Source: Asterochloris sp. CNOR1 (taxonomy: Eukaryota > Chlorophyta > Trebouxiophyceae > Trebouxiales > Trebouxiaceae). From it: a stretch of DNA of 64,000 nucleotides. Positions 56,544-64,000 of this stretch are shown here, one piece after another (position 1 is the first letter of the stretch; every line of letters begins with the position of its first letter). The stretch is taken from NCBI GenBank assembly GCA_963969365.1, contig OZ017759.1, positions 2,232,001 to 2,296,000 of the forward strand, given 5' to 3'. The translations under genes and the position numbers were made by a program. The notes under the pieces were generated by a model. The model did no database searches, was not told where the DNA came from, and saw only the letters and a list, made by a program, of their open reading frames with translations.

Positions 56544-59452
56544 TCAGCTGCTCTGCTTACAATTGCCAAGCAGCTTGGAGTCACTGCTGTACCTGCTGCA
56601 TAGCTGCTGCAGTGAGCTGATTGTCCTGGTGGCGGACATTCGCTCACGTTCCATTTCTAAAGCCCCGACCACAGCAGCCATGGTGCTTCCCAAGGCCACC
56701 ATGCGGTTCCTGACCTCAGCAGCGATGCCATTTTTGAATCTTGAGAAGGCCATGCTGCTGGCCCTTGCTTCTTTCCTGCTGCCATGCCACCTGCGGAGGT
56801 CTGAAGGCACCGCTGAGATCTTGGAGAACGCCTCAAATGCTTCTGGGACTGTCTGGAAATCTGAGAGCTTCCACCCCTGCAGTTCACAAGGCGACAAGGT
56901 CTGACCAGTACACAGGCGCTCAAGCTGAAAGGCAATTGACTGCATACCTGTTTCTCGACCAAAAAGGAGTCCCTCTCATCCCCGGGGCTCAGCGCACTGA
57001 GGGCCTGAGGCGGCAGAGTAACGCCATGGCTGGCCTTTGAAGCCAGAGGCATCCACGGCATGGGGTTGGCGGATGCTGGAGGCTGAACACTGGAAAGAGG
57101 CACCTGGGGCAGCATCACCACAGGGGCAACTGGCATAGGCGTGGCCTCCTTTCCACTCAGCGTCTTGAAGAAAGCCTGCGACATGGCAGGGGAAACGGTC
57201 AGAGCATGGTTGATCTAGATCTGGACACCTCAAGGCCACAGCGCTCACCATTGGGTTGGTGAAAAACTCATTTTTGTCTTTGAGAATCCTCTCAGCGGCA
57301 ATGTGTTTGTCCCATGTCTCTTGCCGCAGCTGCTTGCCTACAGCGCTCTGCAGAAGGCGACTGGCTGCTGGCGGGATGGTGCGGAGCCACTGGTCCCCAT
57401 ATGACTGAATTCTCAAGCTGGCATTCTGCACAAACACCTGCCGCAGGTGGTCGATGGCACGTAAGGGCGCCAGCAAAGGATGTGCAGGGTGGCATCGCAC
57501 GCCAGCTTGGCGCAGGAGCACTGTCAAGCCCGGGATGATGCGATCCAGCACATCCTCCTCAGCCTGCAGAACACAATCATATCAGTCCCCCCATTCCCCA
57601 ATTTGGTGATTTGTGTGAGAAGCACTGGCACTGCAGTGACCCTACCTTGAAATCAGCCTGACCCAAACGATGATTCTCCTTCCAGTCCCGTCCCCACCCA
57701 GCCAGCCTGTGGGCTGTGTCTGGGTCAAAGATGCAATACAGGTCTGTGGTGTCAGACTCATGCCTGCATGGCACAATACTGGTCAGCTAGAGATAATGTT
57801 GTTCAAAGTGCACAGCATGGCCTGAGTTGCCTACCTTGCCGCCATCTTGATCTCCGCTTTGTTGATGCCCACATTCTTTGCCGCCTCCACACCATGCTTC
57901 TTGAATTTGAGGCTGACTTCCCCTTTTGTTGAGTACCCATCAAGCCTGCCACAGGGCACACCTGCGATGTAACAAGCCACAGATGTCACCCACAGCCGTG
58001 TCCAGAATCTGAAGCATTAACGCACGGGCTCACCAGCAAGGTCAAAAGCCTGCCGAATGTGAACGTTGAGGGTCTGCCCGCTCATGGGCTGATTCCCCTG
58101 CATGCTAGGGGCTGCAACAATGTATTTGGCCAGATCCTCAAGTTTGATGCCCCTGTGGAAGGTAGCGACAGCCAGGTCGGCAAGCGCTGCCTGAGGACAG
58201 ATGCGATGGTCTCGATACCTGCGGCAGAGGAGGCATATAAACTGAGAACACACTGCAGCAAACTGCCCAAGTGCGTCTGACAACATGAATGCGCATACCT
58301 GACGACACCAGGAATATCCACCTGCCCAGGCTTCACAGTCTTCCCCTGCATGCTACCCAGAGGATTGCCACAGAGGGCGTTGGCCTCACACCATCCTGCG
58401 TCCTCAGTGCCAGGCAGCTCCAGGGAAGCTTGCGCAGGTCATCAGAGCGGCCCAGTGTGGCTGGCATGAATGTCATTGCCATCCTCAGCAGACAGGCCCA
58501 CTGCCACTGCTTCTGTTGGACAGCTGCTTGCAGAGACTGGCACAGCTGCTTTGCACTCAGTGCGGCATCCACCTGCAGATGCAAGCAACAAGCTGGGGTC
58601 AGACAACGCCATCATTCTGTTTGCACAACATGCTCTGACCAGGTCCATACACACACCTGAGCTGCCACTTGGGCGTTGAGGTTCTCAGCCTGCATCTCCT
58701 TGCCACGTGCACGGACCAAGTCCTTAACTGCCTGGATCTCCAGGGGTGCGGGTACATCTGAGGTGATGCGGCCCTGTGAGTACTGCTCTCTGCGGACTTC
58801 CTTGAGGTGGCACAGATGATCACTGCACACACCAGGCCAAAGTTGGGGAGGGCAAGACTTGAGTGCAGCTCAGACACGGCAGTGGATTGGCCTCTCACCC
58901 CACACTGCTGAATGAGTATCGAGCACCATTCTGCTGCACTGCCTCATCCACAAGCCATATCGAGAACTCAAGAACCTTGGCCTGGGACATGAGGTCGCCG
59001 TCAGGGGACGCCTCCTGCTCACAGTATCTCTGCAAGAATGGGTGTGTGTGAGCGATATGTGATTTTTCAGCCTGGACTGTGTTCTGTGGCTTAGCCGCAC
59101 CATGACGTACATTGATGTGCTGGGTGCACCGGAGAATACGAGCTTCCTCCTCAGAAGTGTTAGGCATGGTTGCTGCAAAGCCAGCTGCTGCGTCTGGGAT
59201 TGGTGCTCCATTCTGCTGGCCCAAGGTCTCTAAACTGTGCACACCAAGGGCAGAGACCGGCACTGGCTGGAGATCATCCACCGCGCCAGACAGGTGTCTG
59301 CAGGCTTGATTAATGGCCGCTCTGAGAGAATGGGGGCTGTCTGGGGAGCAACTGCCATGCAGTTGTGCTATGTAGTCCCCAGCCAGCCCCAGGTTGATGA
59401 CATGGTTGATGTAGCTGCTGTACTGAGCAGATGGCACTTGGTAGTGCTGCAT
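56544..59452 (-). CDS. Crypton-like tyrosine recombinase with GCR1_C-like domain, right copy
   Basis: Longest copy of the element gene, minus strand. After the same N-terminal exons as the left copy it keeps the core: FMPATLGRSDDLRKLPW (box I Arg, as in Ndc10/Crypton proteins), GSMQGKTVKPGQVDIPGVV (the QGKT beta-hairpin Lys), YRDHRICPQAALADLAVATF, then KKHGVEAAKNVGINKAEIKM and HESDTTDLYCIF with the candidate nucleophile Tyr, and TAHRLAGW. A long helical part follows, and a C-terminal block (SDFQTVPEAFEAFSKI, DLRRWHGSRKEARASSMAFS) resembles the GCR1_C DNA-binding domain of Cryptons. Problems: a one-base frame change is needed between about 58,440 and 58,345; about 80 bp at the first splice site are lost; the HxxR Arg seems to be Lys. 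It may be a recently dead copy. Confidence 0.65.
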
Positions 59453-59509
59453 GAAGATGGATCTGGGGAACTTTGGCGCGCTAGGTTTTTTGACCTAGTA
59501 CTTAGGTCG

Positions 59510-61150
59510 GGAGCCGAAATTGAGGTCTGCTTGCAGCAAGACCAGGTCATGGTGGTCTGCCCAACATGAAGCTTTGGATGACTTGCATGAGTTCACTCCC
59601 GTCTGTCAAGCAGTACCATCAGCTGGCAGCATGTAAAGCACCAGCACTGTGTTAATTCTGACCAAAGGCAGATGCATGCAAACGTTGTAGCGGTCACCGC
59701 TGGAAGGTGGCTGAGGTGCTGTCCAGCAACTTCATGGTCCAGGGCACCAGATGTGGCTGCTGATGCTCATGCAACATCACACACAGACAGCACCACCAGA
59801 GGTTGAGGAGCAGGTTCATTTTCACAGGCGATTCGGGGCACTCAGACCGGAGTGAGGCACATGGCTTCATATCATTAAATGTCTGACACAAGCTTCATGG
59901 CTTGATGAATGCCACAACAGAATTCACGGATTCAAACAACAGCAAGCAAGGGCTAGGACTCTGCCTCTGCTTCATCAGATGTCCCCAGCTCCTCAGCAGC
60001 AGGCTGAGCTGGCACACCAGGCTCAAACTCTTCCAGCTCCATGCCGGCTGCTGCTTGCCTACTAATGAGGTCGCCTATCAAGCTCTTTTCTGCAAATCCA
60101 TCAGGGAAACAAGACATTCAGGCTCATGGCTGTGACTTGGCCGCTTGCTAGAAAATCTGCTGCATGCTTGCTTGACAACCTGCTCAACCAATCCAAGTGC
60201 AAGTTCTTTCAAGGGCCTAAATAGCATGGGCCAGGGTAAGCCTTCCAGACCTGAGGATATGCAGTGGCTGCCTAGGACAGGTCATGCTAACCTTGCTCAA
60301 AAAATGCTAAGCCCACAGCAACTTCTCTCCAACTCACCATCGTTTCCCAGGACACGCATCCCTTCACCACGAACCTCCCTAAGGATGGTGCCCTTGCGGT
60401 CCCATGCCCGATATGGCAAATTTATATGATTGCAGATGCACTCAAGTGCTCTGCACAGATGGGCAGTCAGCAGACTTGGGGGCTGCGACAGGACCAAGGC
60501 TATGCCAGGACAGCGCAAGAGGCCTTACCTGCACTGCACCTCTGTTATTACAAGCGGTACAATGTCTATTGCGTCCTCGGATTCCTGCAGGCAGTGATTG
60601 GCATCAGGTGCTGCTGGTGGGAGCGCACCTGCCGAGGGAATTGTGTAGGATGAAGAGGCACACCATGCAAGAGCAGCCTGGACATGAGACGTGACAAGGC
60701 TCACTCATGGTGCCTGATGGCTATGCAGCATGAACAGTTGCATCCCTAGGATCTCACTTGCATCTCCACCGCAGAGGGAACATCGTGGGCAGCCTGCACA
60801 AGAGCTTCCGTTATTTTTACCAGCTCTTCTGCATATGCTCCCTTTCTAAAGAAGACTCTGTTGTTCTTGAAGCACTCTTTTATAGGCTGGTAAGCCATGT
60901 GGTCGAAGATGGACTTGAAGGTCAGCAAATCGGTTCCTTTCTTGCTCAGGTTGTGATGCCTGGCAGCATGATCCACCAGCTCAACTGCAAGACATCGCAG
61001 AGCGCCATGCCTGTCAGCCTGCCATGCTCTGTGACATGGTGAGCAACAGGTTCAACCAGGTGATCCAACTGGGCGGGCAAAGCAACAGCCCAAGCAAGTT
61101 GTTCACTGCAGCAGCATCTGGGTTCAGCAGCAACAGGCTCAGCCAGGTGG
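59510..61150. other. Island DNA with exon-like minus-strand fragments
   Basis: No complete gene could be assembled. Minus-strand stretches that look coding: about 60,976-60,762 (KKGTDLLTFKSIFDHMAYQP, CFKNNRVFFRKGAYAEELVK; no ATG), about 60,440-60,345 (YRAWDRKGTILREVRGEGMR) and about 60,050-59,957 (MELEEFEPGVPAQPAAEELG and an acidic tail with a stop). They may be exons of one unrecognised gene ending at 59,957. The order is right but the junction phases were not verified. Confidence 0.4.
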
Positions 61151-61880
61151 TCAGTTAATACTCTGCTGGTTTTGGTCGAGCACGCTGATACCCAGCTGGG
61201 CTAGCTGAACGCCAACAAGATCCTGATAGGACAAACACTGGCCATTGAAGCCCACTTCTACCGTTCAAAAGGAAACAGTCTGACCAATCTCTGAATGCAA
61301 GCACTCACCCAACACACCACGCAAGGTCAAGGTGCCACGCTCCTTGAGCCAGGCGACAGTCCGCTCAGCCAGCTCCCTTTTCAGCTGCTCAGCCCTCAGC
61401 TCTGCTGCATAGCGGGCTTCCGTATCGGACACGCGGGCTTCCAAGTCAGACACGCGGGCTCTGAGGAGCTGTTCCTTGTCTTCCTTCTCATGCACAAGGG
61501 CCGCAGATACAGCCTACAGAATCATCAATAAGCCGACTCCCCAATGTGTCCACAGCAGCCACACATCAGGAGCAATCTGCAGCCAGAACTACTGGGACTG
61601 CACATGGCAACTGGCACAACAGACAGTAACATAGCAGCCACTGTGCCCAGCTCACCATGCTGACCTCGCCCTTCATCAGGTCGAACAGTGTTTTACTCCT
61701 GTTGCTGGCCACCAACTCCTTGACAGTGGCCAGGGACAGACTGTAAGCTGGGCTGCCCAGCTTCCGTCTGGGGCGGGTTCCGCGTGCTGGAATGACTTGA
61801 GTGTTGCGCAGGCTGCCTGGAGCCCAAGCTGAGCAGGACTGCATAACGGTGTGCACTGATGGAGAGGGCGTTGGGCCCAT
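61151..61880 (-). CDS. Hypothetical coiled-coil protein, 177 residues
   Basis: Three exons on the minus strand (61880-61656, 61513-61309, 61254-61151) sum to 534 nt and keep frame: 177 residues. Exon 1 begins MGPTPSPSVHTVMQSCSAWA, with a basic RGTRPRRKLG and a helical LATVKELVASNRSKTLFDLM. Exon 2 is a coiled coil containing the internal repeat (A)RVSDLEARVSDTEAR and then LRAEQLKRELAERTVAWLKE. Exon 3 is short (YQDLVGVQLAQLGISVLD). Family not recognised. It sits in the island next to the boundary motif at 61,960. Confidence 0.55.
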
Positions 61881-61959
61881 GGCAGTACAACCTGTAGGGT
61901 AGGCTCCCGCATAGGCTCAGCAATACAAGAAACTATGTTTGAAAAGCGTAGTTCAGGTC

Positions 61960-62035
61960 TTGTTGCAGGGTGTCACATGGCCTGTGATATTATGACATGT
62001 TGCGGGGTGTCACATAGCATGTGATAGGTCTACGA
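61960..62035 (+). repeat. Island boundary motif, tandem copies 6 and 7
   Basis: Two copies in tandem: TTGTTGCAGGGTGTCACATG then GCCTGTGATATTATGACATG, and TTGCGGGGTGTCACATAGCA then TGTGATAGGTC. They end only about 35 bp before the uL14m start codon and mark the right edge of the island. Confidence 0.75.
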
Positions 62036-62070
62036 TCTGTGTGCAGTGGCAGAGGAGGTGGCTCACGCCA

Positions 62071-62615
62071 ATGATCGGTTCGGGCTCCACCCTGCAGGTC
62101 TCAGACAACTCGGGGGCCAAGCTGGTGCAGTGCATTCAGCCCAGTGGCAAGAGCTATACCATTGGGGACGTCATCACCGTTGCTGTCAAGGCTGCTGGCA
62201 GAGGCAAAGTCGCTGCAGGGACTGTGCAGAAAGCAGTCATTGTTGAGACTAAGAAGGTGACCTGCCTCAGGCTGTGCATGCAGTGCGTTGGCTGCTCAGT
62301 GCTGTATAGGCAACCCATAAGCTAGTGCAGCTGTCTCATCTAGCTCATCAGCACAAGCAATGCTGGCAGAGCAGGCTAGACGCAAGTTGACACAACTTGC
62401 TCCTTCAAAGCGAGCTGTCACAAGTCTCCCCCCTCTCTTTTGTGCAGGAGTACAAGCGTGCAGACGGCAGTCTACTGCGCTTTGACCGCAACTCTTGCGT
62501 CATTGTCAACCAGAAGCTGCAGCCCATTGGGACCCGTGTGCTGGGCTTTGTGACCCACGAGCTGCGTGCTCGCCAGATGACCAAGGTGTTGGCGCTGGCA
62601 GCCCGTGTTCTGTGA
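62071..62615 (+). CDS. MRPL14: Mitochondrial ribosomal protein uL14m
   Basis: Large-subunit mitoribosomal protein at the subunit interface. Two exons (62071-62256 and 62448-62615) give 117 residues. MIGSGSTLQVSDNSGAKLVQ is the uL14 N-terminus; VITVAVKAAGRGKVAAGTVQ, then KRADGSLLRFDRNSCVIVN and QPIGTRVLGFVTHELR are the conserved core. The length is typical of bacterial-type L14. The ATG at 62,071 is chosen because the family starts at this point; the frame upstream has only GTG. A separate presequence is not apparent. Assignment to mitochondria rather than plastid is by resemblance to plant HUELLENLOS-type proteins and because plastid L14 is normally plastid-encoded. Confidence 0.9.
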
Positions 62616-63062
62616 ACAGGTAGAGCACTGCTGCCAAGTCCAGCAGTCCACTTGCTAAACCATCAGACTGGAGCTGGTATGTCAGATGCGGCCCTGCTGT
62701 TGACTTGAAGTACTGCTCCATGACTGGCAGCCATCACAGGCTGCCGCATAGTGGAAGGGTTGCTGCTTTGCTGCATGCCATGTATTTACTGGCTGGTTAC
62801 CATATGCCCTGGATGTTTGTCAGCACATTCGCTGCACCTTCAAAGGCTTGCAGAGAAGGCATGCAGCTTGACCGCATAAGCAAGCACTTGCTTGCCCTGT
62901 GATGCAGGGAGAGGACATAGCAGGCAGAACATTTAGTAGCCATACCTGTCCACGTCTGCTGAGACCTGCTTTGACCGGCCGTGACCCCAACAGCAGCACT
63001 CAGTAACGGCCCTGCTGTCTAGGTGGGCAGGTCCCTGTACTCGAGGAAGTCAGGCAGCCTCA
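62616..63062. other. Intergenic region after uL14m
   Basis: About 0.45 kb of 3' UTR and spacer; no gene or repeat was recognised. Confidence 0.5.
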
Positions 63063-63248
63063 ATGGCCAGAGTCCCAGACAGCGCTCAGCTCGTCTTACT
63101 GTATGGCATCGCGGGTGCCAGCATCGTGACTGTCATGGCCACCAGCATGCAGAAGAAGAAGGCCGCCAGGTTGCTTGGTGACGCCTCGCCTGAGCAGCAG
63201 CTGGAAACGGTGGAGAAGCGTGTCGATGCCCTCAACCCGCGCCAATGA
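63063..63248 (+). CDS. Possible small single-pass membrane protein, 61 residues
   Basis: Short ATG-initiated frame. Residues about 9-27 (QLVLLYGIAGASIVTVMAT) form one hydrophobic segment, followed by SMQKKKAARLLGD and a charged helix (SPEQQLETVEKRVDALN). The pattern of a short lumenal or intermembrane N-terminus, one helix and a basic then amphipathic tail is common in small organelle-membrane proteins. The family is not recognised, and the frame could be the last exon of a larger gene. The composition is clearly protein-like compared with neighbouring frames. Confidence 0.5.
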   Translation: MARVPDSAQLVLLYGIAGASIVTVMATSMQKKKAARLLGDASPEQQLETVEKRVDALNPRQ

Positions 63249-64000
63249 AGCAGCCGCTCCACACAGCCTACTGCTGCATTACCCGGCCATTGGTTATGCA
63301 TGCCTAATGACATCAACTATGCATCAAAGTGGTGGTGTATCCAGGTTCACAATGACCACTCAAAACAGTTTCGATGAAAAGGCTGCCAATTATTGATTTT
63401 GGTCCAAAGATATGCTGCTTTGAGGGGTTCAGTGAAGGTTGCACTGCACAGTGATGACAAAGCTGACACAAGTCAGACAAGCTGCCTAACTTGTCACGGC
63501 CTCCTGCTGTGTGGAGGTCTCCAGCTCAGGCTGCCCTGCAGGCTCCACGTGCCTGCTGGGACTGTGCGTGCGGTGGGGCCGGTGTTGCCTGCAGGAGGCC
63601 ATGTGGGAGGCTGACACAGCCGGCTATTTTGAGGGTCAGGCATTACCAATGTGGTGCATCTGACCAAGGCCTGTGAATAACCAGTGCCTTGTTGGGCAAA
63701 GCTTTGATGGCCGTGTCTTGGGCTAGAGGCCAGGCATCCTGCTGTGCGCAGACGACCACGCTGCACGAAGCGTTTGCTGGGGCGTCACACAGCAGCCAGC
63801 GCGGTGCATGCAGCCAAGTAGTCACATCCTGCGCTGCATATGCTGAACAGGAATTGAGGTATGCAGCCCTCCACAAGAACATGGTGGCAGTCATGTCATA
63901 CCATTTGCAGGTGCATGGGCTGGCAGCACGGCCGTCCAACCACAGAAAATACCAAAGGCATGCACTCCTCAAAAATGGACTGTGTGGGGCTGCTGCCTTG
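63249..64000. other. Right end without recognised gene
   Basis: About 0.75 kb with only short frames that match nothing on either strand. It could be 3' UTR of the 61-residue gene or part of a gene running off the window. Confidence 0.4.

Larger units (their letters stand above)
47189..59509. mobile_element. Large palindromic element with two convergent Crypton-like gene copies, interrupted by a LINE
   Basis: The left arm comprises 47,189-47,219 and 52,510-about 55,450. The right arm is about 55,935-59,509, reverse complementary to the left. The outer ends match: CGACCTAAGTACTAGGTC, then A-rich, then CCTAGCGCGCC on the left equals the reverse complement of the right end. Inner ends meet a loop of about 480 bp. 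Within the end sequence GACCTA and TAGGTC form a small hairpin. The arms differ by substitutions and several deletions, so neither is a simple assembly reflection. Each arm carries a tyrosine-recombinase gene pointing at the loop. Confidence 0.8.

Noticed and set aside
47189-59509. Palindrome as a pure assembly artefact
   Set aside because: The arms differ by many substitutions, an 80-bp and a 910-bp deletion, and a LINE in one arm only, which a reflected read would not produce.
1-64000. CRISPR array, tRNA or rRNA genes
   Set aside because: No regularly spaced identical repeats with unique spacers and no recognisable tRNA or rRNA core sequences were seen on either strand by eye.

Overview
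The window is nuclear DNA of a green plant-lineage eukaryote, most likely a unicellular green alga (Chlorophyta; class not determined). Genes are broken by many short GT-AG introns whose acceptors are almost always TGCAG. The conserved genes are eukaryotic: plastid-type acetolactate synthase, a NatB auxiliary subunit, a plant-type augmin subunit 8, and nuclear genes for mitochondrial ribosomal proteins. There are no operons, Shine-Dalgarno sites or CRISPR arrays. At least three introns appear to use GC-AG boundaries.

Layout. 1-4,640: degenerate repeats with no supportable gene. 4,650-5,145 (-): mitochondrial ribosomal protein bS6m, 3' end not found. 6,216-13,796 (+): acetolactate synthase, 13 coding exons in frame throughout (transit-peptide exon not found). 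14,780-15,586 (-): UBE2W/UBC16-like ubiquitin-conjugating enzyme with degenerate copies of its own exon upstream. 18,764-20,068 (+): unrecognised 192-residue protein with an inverted paralogous fragment. 20,606-30,492 (+): NAA25. 31,209-33,590 (+): 5-formyltetrahydrofolate cyclo-ligase, 7 exons, 287 aa. 33,814-37,828 (-): augmin subunit 8. 62,071-62,615 (+): mitochondrial ribosomal protein uL14m. 63,063-63,248 (+): possible 61-residue membrane protein.

Between augmin 8 and uL14m (about 37.9-62.04 kb) lies an accessory island of about 24 kb. It holds two tandem genes, each joining a PD-(D/E)XK nuclease-like segment to a divergent kinase C-lobe with HRD and DLE motifs, an architecture resembling Crinkler/CR-type effectors. 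It also holds a nearly full-length non-LTR retrotransposon, a palindrome of about 7 kb made of two convergent copies of a Crypton-like tyrosine-recombinase gene, and orphan ORFs. A short motif (consensus about GTTGCAGGGTGTCACAT) recurs in one orientation at most module boundaries and at both island edges. The retrotransposon sits inside the left palindrome arm, so it arrived later.

The housekeeping genes serve separate pathways: branched-chain amino-acid synthesis (ALS), N-terminal acetylation (NAA25), one-carbon metabolism (5-FCL), microtubule nucleation (augmin 8), ubiquitination (UBE2W) and mitochondrial translation (bS6m, uL14m). The island genes look like mobile-element and conflict-type cargo. 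All function calls are by eye from motifs and remembered family sequences; no database search was run.
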